Assembly (NCBI GenBank): GCA_025966355.1
Contig: JAICWZ010000051.1
Coordinates: 1-8,933, forward strand
From: Thermomicrobiaceae bacterium
GTDB taxonomy: Bacteria > Chloroflexota > Chloroflexia > Thermomicrobiales > Thermomicrobiaceae
DNA: 8,933 bases
Reading direction: 5' to 3'
Shown piece by piece: positions 1 through 8,135 of the stretch; within the stretch, counting starts at the first letter, position 1, and each line of letters opens with the position of its first letter. The notes beneath the pieces were generated by a model. That model did no database searches. It was given only the letters and a program-made list of their open reading frames with translations, and was not told where the DNA came from. The position numbers and the translations under genes were made by a program.

Positions 1-139
1 CGGTCGGTTTTCTGGCGACGTGCCAGGCTGCGGGTGGTCACCGGTTTGTCCGATCTTCGGCGTACATTCATATCGAATGAGATCTTACACAGCCGGGACT
101 TCGTTCGCCGAGGGTGGATGACACTGCTATACTCTGCAT
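1..139. other. Upstream flank of recX, no recognisable gene
   Basis: No frame in this stretch gives a protein tail I can recognise. One frame is open from the window edge to a TGA at 78-80, but its residues do not resemble the acidic C-terminus of RecA or any other family I know, so I do not call a partial gene. The stretch carries the probable recX promoter at its right end. A short inverted repeat, CATTC-N5-GAATG, lies at 65-79. Confidence 0.5.
104..133 (+). promoter_or_regulatory. Probable recX promoter, extended -10, leaderless geometry
   Basis: The -10 hexamer TATACT at 128-133 is preceded by TG at 125-126, making an extended -10 (TGCTATACT). The best -35 is a weak TTCGCC at 104-109, 18 bases upstream. 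Only six bases separate the -10 from the ATG at 140, so transcription would start at or beside the first base of the start codon. The last 20 bases before the ATG contain no Shine-Dalgarno sequence. This is read from sequence only; no transcript data. Confidence 0.55.
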
Positions 140-790
140 ATGGAGGAACAGAACATCCGTTCCGGTACGATTACCGCCCTCGATGCCCAGGCTCGCCACG
201 CCGATCGGGTCAATATGGCGATCGATGGTGAATTCGCGCTCGGACTGAGCGGCGTGATCGTGCTCGAGCAGGGGCTGTACGTCGGTCAGGAGTTGACCGA
301 AGCCGATCTGTTGCATCTGCGTTCGCTGGAAGAAGTCGCGAAGGCGACCGAATCGGCGCTTCGCCTCGTCGCGCACCGCGCGCGCACCGAGGTCGAGCTG
401 CGACGGCGGCTGGTCCGCAACGGCTTTTCACCCGAGGCGATCACCGCGACAATCGAGCGCATGCATGAATGGCACTATCTCGACGACGAGGATTTCGCCC
501 GCCGCTTCGTTGAAAGTCGCGAGGGCCATCGACCACGTTCGGCAAGCATGATCCGGCGCGAACTGGTGGGGAAAGGCGTTGACGTCGAAATGGCCGGGCA
601 GGTGGTGGACGAGGCCGAGATCGACGATCAGGCCATCGCACGCGAACTGGCGCGGAAGTGGCTCAGCCAGCACACGCGCGACGCGGAAGAAGTCCGGCGT
701 CGTAAGCTCATCGGCTTCCTGCAACGGCGTGGCTTCGGCTGGGACGTCATTCGGCATGTGCTCGACGAACCAAACGAGGATGCCGAGTGA
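140..790 (+). CDS. recX: Regulatory protein RecX
   Basis: RecX binds RecA filaments and modulates, usually inhibits, strand exchange and coprotease activity in the cytoplasm. The 216-residue product has a beta-rich N-terminal part (about 7-58, including RVNMAIDGEFALGLS at 23-37), then the helical RecX repeats. The first repeat has the family pattern R..TEVELRRRL..NGF.. with the diagnostic HYLDDEDFARRFVESR block near 112-127. A second repeat starts at RPRSASMIRREL and reads on through the LARKW segment, and a third ends with the GFLQRRGFGWDVIRHVL stretch. The ATG at 140 keeps the whole N-terminal block; the next in-frame ATG (residue 26) would cut into it. There is no ribosome binding site, which fits a leaderless message. 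The stop overlaps the next gene by 4 bases. recA is not visible next to it, unlike many genomes where the two are paired. Family assignment is firm; function is by family. Confidence 0.9.
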   Translation: MEEQNIRSGTITALDAQARHADRVNMAIDGEFALGLSGVIVLEQGLYVGQELTEADLLHLRSLEEVAKATESALRLVAHRARTEVELRRRLVRNGFSPEAITATIERMHEWHYLDDEDFARRFVESREGHRPRSASMIRRELVGKGVDVEMAGQVVDEAEIDDQAIARELARKWLSQHTRDAEEVRRRKLIGFLQRRGFGWDVIRHVLDEPNEDAE

Positions 791-1272
791 GCGACGGAGA
801 CGCGACGCCCTTCACCTTCTGGCATCGCGAACGGGTGCGCTTCCGCGACGTCGACCTGCAACAGATCATCTACTACGGCAAATACCTCGATTACTTCGAC
901 AACGCGCTCTATGAATACCTGCGCTCGCTCGGCTTCGAAACGGGCGGGATCGACGCCCGCCATGGCTTCGATACATCAGTCGTGCATGTCGAGATTGATT
1001 ACGTTTCACCGGCGGCGTTTGATGACCTGATCGATGTCGGACTGCGCGTCACGCGGCTCGGGCGGACGAGCTTTGATGTGCATTACGAGATTCGCGAAGC
1101 AGAACGTGTCGTCTGTCGAGCGAAACTGGTGCTCGTGAATTACGATGCGCGCATGCGGCGGGCACGCCCCATTCCGCAAGCGATCCGTACGGCCATTGAG
1201 ACGTCGAATCAGGCCGCTGAACAGGCGAAGCAGGATGGGCGGGCGGGTTTGGATACGATCCCTGGAGCCTGA
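787..1272 (+). CDS. Acyl-CoA thioesterase, 4HBT/YbgC-like hotdog fold
   Basis: A 161-residue single-domain hotdog protein, the usual size for 4-hydroxybenzoyl-CoA/YbgC-type thioesterases, which hydrolyse acyl-CoA or acyl-ACP thioesters in the cytoplasm. The N-terminal signature is FRDVDLQQIIYYGKYLDYFD at 19-38; D23 aligns with the catalytic aspartate of the DxD-xxGIVYxxxY motif, with QQ where many members have AG. The middle strand block VEIDYVSPAAFDDLIDV and the RTSFDVHYEI segment are typical of the family, as is the late LVLVNYDARMRRARPIP region. It starts at GTG 787, inside the recX stop (GTGA overlap), with GAGGA at 776-780 six bases upstream. The overlap suggests coupling of its translation to recX. 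The substrate cannot be told from sequence, and I know of no functional link to RecA control. The -10 of the next promoter overlaps its stop codon. Confidence 0.85.
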   Translation: MSDGDATPFTFWHRERVRFRDVDLQQIIYYGKYLDYFDNALYEYLRSLGFETGGIDARHGFDTSVVHVEIDYVSPAAFDDLIDVGLRVTRLGRTSFDVHYEIREAERVVCRAKLVLVNYDARMRRARPIPQAIRTAIETSNQAAEQAKQDGRAGLDTIPGA

Positions 1273-1278
1273 TATACT
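1249..1278 (+). promoter_or_regulatory. Probable promoter for the MBL-fold gene and pyrG
   Basis: An extended -10, TGATATACT, has TATACT at 1273-1278. The -35 is TTGGAT at 1249-1254, with an 18-base spacer. It overlaps the end and the TGA stop (1270-1272) of the thioesterase gene. The predicted start near 1284 leaves a leader of about 75 bases before the ATG at 1359. That leader holds a small GGAG-N5-CTCC stem at 1292-1304 and a GTTT-N5-AAAC stem, both weak. Confidence 0.6.
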
Positions 1279-1358
1279 CGTCTAGGCCGCAGGAGACTAC
1301 CTCCCAGTTTTGCCCAAACGTACAGCTAAATGTTGTCAAGTTAAGCAGGTCGACGAAG

Positions 1359-1997
1359 ATGGCTGAAATCACCTGGTTGGGCCATGCGTGTTTTCGCATT
1401 AAAGGGCGTGAAGCGGTCGTCCTTACCGACCCGCTCTCGCTGGACAGCGGCTACGACATGCGTCAGCCGCAGGCCGACATCGTTACCGTCAGTCACGACC
1501 ACATGAATCACGCCGCGCTCGACCTCGTTGCGCCTGGTTTCCGGGCGATTACCGGCCCCGGGGAATACGAAATCCACGAAGTCTACATCTCGGGAATTCA
1601 GACGTACCACGATAACGAGCATGGTAAACAGCTCGGCAAAAACACCATTTACTTGATTGAAATCGAGGATCTGGTGATTTGCCATGCCGGTGATCTGGGG
1701 CACGCGCTGACCGACGAGCAGTCGGAGAGACTCAGTTCGGTCGATGTTCTCATCGTACCGATCGGCGGTGGGCCGACGCTCGATGCGACTGCGGCAGCCG
1801 AGCTGGTTGGGCAGATCGAGCCATCGGTCGTGATTCCCATGCAGTTCCGAACCGAGCGTGGCGATCTCGAACGCGACACGTTGGAGCCGTTCCTCAAGAA
1901 GTTCGGCATCGGAGATATCGAGGTCAAAGATCGCGTCACCCTGCGGAAGAGCGATCTGAGCGAAACGTTGCAAGTCGTGATATTGCGGCCGGTATAG
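1359..1997 (+). CDS. Metallo-beta-lactamase-fold protein (COG2220/UPF0173-like) with altered metal site
   Basis: A 212-residue protein related to the Zn-dependent hydrolases of COG2220 (UPF0173 and lactonase-like). It opens with ITWLGHACFRIKG, then has DP at 24-25. The metal motif reads H46-D-H48-M-N50-H51, where the family consensus is HxHxDH. Further ligand blocks are TYHD with H84 and GDLGH with D112. The C-terminal VIPMQFRTE has Q162 where relatives have a histidine (PMHY or PIHYNT). By comparison with binuclear beta-lactamases, the first metal site (H46, H48, H84) is intact and the second has lost two ligands (N50, Q162), keeping H51 and D112. It may be mononuclear, use another metal, or be non-catalytic. 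The ATG at 1359 has only a weak AGGT (1347-1350) upstream. It has its own promoter and precedes pyrG by 75 bases in the same direction. Substrate unknown. Confidence 0.85.
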   Translation: MAEITWLGHACFRIKGREAVVLTDPLSLDSGYDMRQPQADIVTVSHDHMNHAALDLVAPGFRAITGPGEYEIHEVYISGIQTYHDNEHGKQLGKNTIYLIEIEDLVICHAGDLGHALTDEQSERLSSVDVLIVPIGGGPTLDATAAAELVGQIEPSVVIPMQFRTERGDLERDTLEPFLKKFGIGDIEVKDRVTLRKSDLSETLQVVILRPV

Positions 1998-3728
<1,731 letters not shown>

Positions 3729-3733
3729 CGAAA

Positions 3734-3761
3734 TTGCCTTGCTTCCGGAGATTGTGATACT
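3734..3761 (+). promoter_or_regulatory. Probable promoter of the atp operon
   Basis: TTGCCT at 3734-3739 and GATACT at 3756-3761 are separated by 16 bases. A TG at 3753-3754 makes an extended -10 (TGTGATACT). The predicted transcript start is near 3768, giving a short leader that contains the AGGAGG ribosome binding site at 3775-3780, four bases before the atpZ ATG. The -10 is enclosed by a GATTG (3750-3754) and CAATC (3767-3771) inverted repeat, which could be an operator or chance. Confidence 0.6.
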
Positions 3762-3784
3762 ATTCTCAATCGACAGGAGGGCGC

Positions 3785-4090
3785 ATGAATGACTCTCCTC
3801 GGGAACGACAAGACTGGCGAGCAATCGGCGCGGCATCCGGATTAGGTTGCTCAATCGTAGCCAGTCTTTTACTATGCATCGGCGGAGGAATACTCCTCGA
3901 TAGATGGCTGGGGACATCGCCGGTTTTAACCCTCGTGGGTGTCGTAGTTGGTCTGGTGGTTTCCGGGTATCTGTTGTACAAACTCGCCGTGATGGACCCG
4001 CCGCGACGGCCATCAATCCGCCCGCGCCCCGAGCGGCAGCGCGCGGAAGAGGCTGAGGGTCTCGACGACTACGAGAGTCTTGACGAGTAA
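3785..4090 (+). CDS. atpZ: AtpZ/AtpI-family ATP synthase accessory membrane protein
   Basis: A 101-residue protein with two predicted membrane helices (about 14-37 and 47-68) joined by the loop LDRWLGTSP at 38-46. This matches the small AtpZ (ATPase_gene1) proteins at the head of many F-type ATP synthase operons. Family members have been linked to Mg2+ movement and to assembly of the ATP synthase membrane part, but they are not part of the catalytic enzyme. A charged tail (69-101), basic then acidic, follows. The start has a strong AGGAGG. The gene holds three TTA, one CTA and two TCA codons, plus ATA and AGA, whereas the MBL-fold gene and pyrG before it show essentially none of the first three. 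The stop codon TAA is part of the ribosome binding site of atpB. A separate larger AtpI is not present here. The AtpZ label is chosen over AtpI by size and helix number. Confidence 0.85.
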   Translation: MNDSPRERQDWRAIGAASGLGCSIVASLLLCIGGGILLDRWLGTSPVLTLVGVVVGLVVSGYLLYKLAVMDPPRRPSIRPRPERQRAEEAEGLDDYESLDE

Positions 4091-4098
4091 GGACGCAC

Positions 4099-4946
4099 AT
4101 GAACGTTCATGTCGAAGTCGCACCTCAAGCGCTCTGGCACATTCCGATCCCCGGAACCGGTTACGAATTCCCGATTACCAACTCCTTTTTCATGATGATC
4201 ATCGTCATGGTGCTGCTCATCGCTATCGGTGCGTGGGTTGCGCGCCGGGCGACCCTGGTGCCGACACGCGGTCAGGGCGCGGTCGAAATGATCGTCGAAT
4301 TCTTGCTCGGGTTGGTCGAGGGCGCGGCCGGCAAGCGGCTCGGTCGGAGCATCTTCCCGGTGATCGGCGGCCTCTTCATCTTCATCCTTTTCGCCAACTA
4401 CGTTGAACTCTTGCCTGGTCTCGGTTCGGTCTACCTCGTTCACCACGTCGGCACCGAAACTGAGCGTCTGCCGCTTATCCGGCCGCCGACATCCGACTTG
4501 AACATGACCCTCGCCATGGCGTTGCTCAGTTTTGTGATGTTCCAATACCTAGGTATCAAGGCGCATGGCTTCCGGGGGCGGATCAAGCATCTGGCGACGC
4601 CGGTCTTCGTCTTCCCGATCGAAGTGATTTCCGAAACGGCGCGTATCATTTCACTCTCATTCCGGCTCTTCGGCAACATCTTCGCGGGCGACGTGCTGCT
4701 GACGATCATGTATTCGATCGCGGCCGCCATCAAAGTGACGCTCATCGGTTTTCTTATCCCGGTGGTGTTCCTCTATCTCGAGGTGCTCTTCGGGTTCATT
4801 CAGGCGCTGGTGTTTGCGATCCTGACGTTGATCTACATTTCACTGGCCGCGGCCGAAGTGCATGATGATCATGTCGAGGAAAGCTTTGAACAGGAGTCCG
4901 GGGTGCGAGCGCACCGCAAGGTGGAAGCGTCGGCATCCGGGGACTA

Positions 4947-4947
<1 letters not shown>
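4099..4947 (+). CDS. atpB: ATP synthase Fo subunit a
   Basis: Subunit a forms the two half-channels through which protons reach the c ring. The 282-residue protein has at least five hydrophobic stretches: about 28-50, 84-105, 133-153, 166-187 and 190-250 (the last being two helices). Key residues are visible: the essential arginine R189 in SLSFRLFGNIFAGD, Q235 in the final helix (FGFIQALVFAILTLIYISLA), N100 in FANYVELLPG, and PPTSDLNMTLAMAL at 129-142. The hydrophilic C-terminal tail (about 253-282) is His/Asp/Glu-rich, then basic, and is longer than in E. coli. The ATG at 4099 uses AAGGA at 4089-4093, which overlaps the atpZ stop. A 105-base gap with a 9-bp stem-loop follows the stop. Confidence 0.96.
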
Positions 4948-5298
<351 letters not shown>

Positions 5299-5310
5299 GA
5301 TTGACTTCGA

Positions 5311-5339
5311 TGATGGCGCTCCATGCGGGAGCGCCATCA
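5311..5339 (+). other. Strong stem-loop between atpE and atpF
   Basis: TGATGGCGCTCC at 5311-5322 pairs perfectly with GGAGCGCCATCA at 5328-5339, twelve pairs around the loop ATGCG. It starts 13 bases after the atpE stop. The next bases are not T-rich, so it is not a standard terminator. A TTTTT run occurs only at 5396-5400, after a weak four-pair CTTG/CAAG stem. A smaller GGCCG/CGGCC stem lies at 5359-5374. A role in protecting the 3' end of an atpE message is inferred. Confidence 0.75.
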
Positions 5340-5428
5340 AGCGTATCGATCCGTGAGCGGCCGTTTCGGCGGCCCACAACTTGATGTACAAGATCTTTTT
5401 CGGCAGTCCCGACCCAAAGGTAGGGTGA

Positions 5429-5935
5429 ATGAGCGCACTTGGAGTAGATGGCTGGGTATTAGCCGCTCAGCTGGTCGCCTTTATCATCTTCGTCGCGGTT
5501 TTCTGGAAATACGCGCTCGGTCCGCTCACCAATATGATCGATGAGCGGCGCACGCGGATCGAAGAGAGCATGCAAGCGGCCGAGCGGATGCAGAAGGAAC
5601 TCGCCGCGACGCAGGCGCGTAACGAGGAGATCCTCGGCGAGGCACGACGCGACGCACAGAAGTTGCTGGCTGCAGCGCGCGAGAACGCCGACCAAACCGT
5701 AGCCCGCGCGAAAGAGCAGGCCGGAATTGAGGCGGCGCGCGTCGCGGAACAAGAGCGCGCGGCAATCGCCGCCGAGCGCGAGCAATCGTGGCAGCAGCTG
5801 CGCCAGGAAGTCGCCGATCTGGCGATCTCCGCGGCAACCAAAATCGTACGCAAGGAGCTCGATCACGGTCAGCAGCAGAAGCTGATCGAAGAGACGTTGG
5901 CCGAGGCGAGCAGCGAAGGTCGGTTCCAGGCTTAG
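5429..5935 (+). CDS. atpF: ATP synthase Fo subunit b
   Basis: Subunit b is the peripheral stalk that holds the F1 head still against the rotor. The 168-residue protein has one N-terminal membrane helix (about 8-28, WVLAAQLVAFIIFVAVFWKY), then the typical LGPLTNMIDERRTRIEESM junction and a long Ala/Glu/Arg/Gln-rich coiled coil to about 145. It ends with a conserved-type AISAATKIVRKELD segment that contacts delta. Only one b gene is present, with no b-prime next to it, so a homodimer is expected. The ATG at 5429 has AAAGGT at 5416-5421 seven bases upstream. The stop is followed by atpH after 23 bases. Confidence 0.95.
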   Translation: MSALGVDGWVLAAQLVAFIIFVAVFWKYALGPLTNMIDERRTRIEESMQAAERMQKELAATQARNEEILGEARRDAQKLLAAARENADQTVARAKEQAGIEAARVAEQERAAIAAEREQSWQQLRQEVADLAISAATKIVRKELDHGQQQKLIEETLAEASSEGRFQA

Positions 5936-5958
5936 GCCGGACCGAAGGAGGATGACGG

Positions 5959-6492
5959 ATGTCCGTTGGCGGAGCGGCCAAACGCTACGCGCAAGCCGCG
6001 TTTTATGTGGCGAAGGAACATGGCAGGCTTGACGAGTGGGAGCGTGATCTCAATCGCCTGACCGCGACGCTCGGGAACCCGGATTCCGAAGAATTCTTCG
6101 AGCATCCGGCAGTCGCCACCGAGGACAAGCAGGCGGCACTCCGTTCGCTGGTCCCGGGCGAGCAACAGCAGGGCGTACGCAATTTGCTGCTCATGTTGCT
6201 GGAGCGCAACCGCCTCCAACAGCTGCCACAGATCGTCGACGTCTTTCATTCGATGGTGCTCGAAGATCGTGGTGTCGCCATTGCGAATGTGACGACAGCT
6301 ATCGAGTTGAGTCCGGACGAACTTGCTTTGGTTCGCTCGAAGATTCAGCAGATGGTTGGCAAAGAGCTTGAAATAACAACGCACGTTGATCCGGAGATTA
6401 TTGGCGGAATCGTGGTACGCATCGGGGACATGCTTCTCGATGGGAGCGTGATCACCCAGTTGAAGCAGTTGCGGCAACGGATGGGTCGCTAG
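5959..6492 (+). CDS. atpH: ATP synthase F1 subunit delta
   Basis: Delta sits on top of the alpha/beta head and binds the b stalk. The 177-residue protein has the family N-terminal block AAKRYAQAAFYVAKE (6-20) and the helical N domain with FFEHPAVATEDKQAALRSL (46-64). The C-terminal signature is EIIGGIVVRIGDMLLDGSV at 146-164, followed by LKQLRQRM. The start at 5959 has a strong AAGGAGG at 5945-5951, seven bases upstream; an out-of-frame ATG at 5952 abuts that site and is not used. The stop codon lies in the loop of a seven-pair stem at 6484-6501, and a 90-base gap then leads to atpA. Confidence 0.95.
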   Translation: MSVGGAAKRYAQAAFYVAKEHGRLDEWERDLNRLTATLGNPDSEEFFEHPAVATEDKQAALRSLVPGEQQQGVRNLLLMLLERNRLQQLPQIVDVFHSMVLEDRGVAIANVTTAIELSPDELALVRSKIQQMVGKELEITTHVDPEIIGGIVVRIGDMLLDGSVITQLKQLRQRMGR

Positions 6493-6501
6493 AGAGCGAT
6501 C
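6484..6501 (+). other. Stem-loop over the atpH stop codon
   Basis: GGTCGCT at 6484-6490 pairs with AGCGATC at 6495-6501, seven pairs with one G-U, around the loop AGAG, which contains part of the TAG stop. No T tract follows. The rest of the 90-base gap to atpA shows only the AGGAGG ribosome binding site. The structure may be chance, but it falls in the third long gap of the operon, as in the other two. Confidence 0.45.
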
Positions 6502-6582
6502 GACCGCGCCGGTGCACGGAATCAATGGTCGAAACGAGAGACGAGAACGCCCAACGCAGCCGAGTCGTAATCAGGAGGGAAT

Positions 6583-8106
6583 ATGGTCGTACGACCAACC
6601 GAGATCAGTAGCATACTCCGGCAACAGATCGAAACCTACGGCGAAAAGATGGTCGTTACCAACGTCGGCTACGTGGTCGAGGTTGGCGACGGTATCGCCA
6701 CGGTGTACGGCCTGCGTAACGTCATGGCGAACGAGCTGGTCGAGTTCTCGACCGGGGCCCTCGGTATGGCCTTCAACCTGTTGGAAGACTCGGTCGGCGT
6801 CATCATTCTGGGCGAATACACCGATATTGAAGAAGGCGACGAAGTTAAGTCAACCGGACGCATCGCGAGTGTGCCGGTTGGCGAGGCGCTGGTCGGCCGC
6901 GTGGTGAATGCGCTCGGCCAGCCGATCGACGGCAAAGGCCCGATTCAGACCGAGAAATTTCGCAACATCGAGCGTATCGCCCCGGGCGTGATCGCTCGCC
7001 AGAACATCGATACGCCAATCCAGACCGGACTCAAAGCGATCGACAGCATGATTCCGCTCGGCCGCGGCCAGCGCGAGTTGATCATCGGCGACCGCCAGAC
7101 CGGTAAGACAGCCATCGCGATCGACACGATCATCAATCAGAACCGCTCGAACGTCATATGCATCTACGTCGCCATCGGCCAGAAGCGCGCGCAAATCGCG
7201 CAGACGGTCGCGATTCTCGAGCGCCACGGCGCGATGAACCATACGATTGTGGTCGCCGCTTCGGCCTCCGACCCGGCGTCGCAGCAGTACATCGCCCCCT
7301 ACGCCGGCACCGCCATGGGCGAGGAGTTCATGGCAGCGGGCGGCGATGCGCTCATCGTTTACGACGACCTGTCCAAGCACGCCTGGGCGTACCGCCAGGT
7401 TTCGCTGCTCATGCGGCGCCCGCCAGGACGCGAAGCGTATCCGGGCGACGTCTTCTACCTGCACTCGCGTCTGCTCGAGCGGTCGTCGCGTATGAGCGAC
7501 GAAGAGGGCGGAGGCAGCCTGACGGCCCTGCCGATCATCGAGACGCAGGGGAACGACGTGTCGGCCTACATCCCGACGAACGTGATTTCGATCACTGACG
7601 GTCAGATTTACCTGGAGAGCGACCTCTTCTACGCCGGAGTCCGGCCAGCCGTGAACGCCGGTCTCTCGGTCTCCCGCGTCGGCGGCGATGCGCAGATTCG
7701 CGCCATGCGGCAGGTCGCTGGTCGTATGCGACTCGACCTCGCTCAGTTCCGTGAACTGGCCGCGTTCGCACAGTTCGCCTCGGATCTCGATCCGGCGACC
7801 AAGCGCCAGATCGACCGTGGCCAGCGTTTGACTGAAATCTTGAAGCAGCCACAGTATCAGCCGATGCCCGTCGAAGAGCAGGTGGCCGTCATCTGGGCGT
7901 CGACAAACGGCATCATTGACGATGTGCCGGTCGAACAGGTGCGCGAATTCGAGTCACAGTACCTCGATTATCTACGCACCTCGAAACCGGAGCTGCTGGA
8001 GCGGATCGTCAAGGAACAGCGGCTCAGCGATGAACTGATCGCCGACCTGCGAACCGCGTCCAACGATTTCAAGAGCAGCATCTGGTCGGCGGCGGCTGCC
8101 AGCTAA
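6583..8106 (+). CDS. atpA: ATP synthase F1 subunit alpha
   Basis: Alpha alternates with beta in the F1 hexamer, holds the non-catalytic nucleotide sites and supplies an arginine to the catalytic sites. The 507-residue product is full length. It opens with [14 protein letters not shown] and a beta-barrel domain (about 25-95, [21 protein letters not shown]). Walker A is GDRQTGKT at 169-176 and Walker B is [10 protein letters not shown] at 255-264. The alpha/beta family signature [10 protein letters not shown] is at 355-364, followed by R365, the arginine finger, in VSRVGG. The helical C-terminal domain includes [12 protein letters not shown]. The ATG at 6583 has AGGAGG at 6573-6578. It is followed by atpG after 29 bases, the normal order. 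Confidence 0.98.
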   Translation: MVVRPTEISSILRQQIETYGEKMVVTNVGYVVEVGDGIATVYGLRNVMANELVEFSTGALGMAFNLLEDSVGVIILGEYTDIEEGDEVKSTGRIASVPVGEALVGRVVNALGQPIDGKGPIQTEKFRNIERIAPGVIARQNIDTPIQTGLKAIDSMIPLGRGQRELIIGDRQTGKTAIAIDTIINQNRSNVICIYVAIGQKRAQIAQTVAILERHGAMNHTIVVAASASDPASQQYIAPYAGTAMGEEFMAAGGDALIVYDDLSKHAWAYRQVSLLMRRPPGREAYPGDVFYLHSRLLERSSRMSDEEGGGSLTALPIIETQGNDVSAYIPTNVISITDGQIYLESDLFYAGVRPAVNAGLSVSRVGGDAQIRAMRQVAGRMRLDLAQFRELAAFAQFASDLDPATKRQIDRGQRLTEILKQPQYQPMPVEEQVAVIWASTNGIIDDVPVEQVREFESQYLDYLRTSKPELLERIVKEQRLSDELIADLRTASNDFKSSIWSAAAAS

Positions 8107-8135
8107 CGTGCCAGCGATAGAAGAGGGAGCAAGGC

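Noticed and set aside
3..80. Partial upstream gene ending at TGA 78-80
   Set aside because: Only 25 codons are visible, with no recognisable family feature, and other frames are open as well.
5380..5400. CTTG/CAAG stem followed by TTTTT as an intrinsic terminator inside the atp operon
   Set aside because: Four pairs is too weak and the T run does not directly follow the stem; atpF and the rest of the operon lie downstream without another visible promoter.
7158..7598. Alternate-frame ORFs inside atpA, and similar ones inside recX, atpF and atpG
   Set aside because: These are shadows of GC-rich coding sequence, with Arg/Pro/Ser-rich products and no ribosome binding sites, wholly inside well identified genes.
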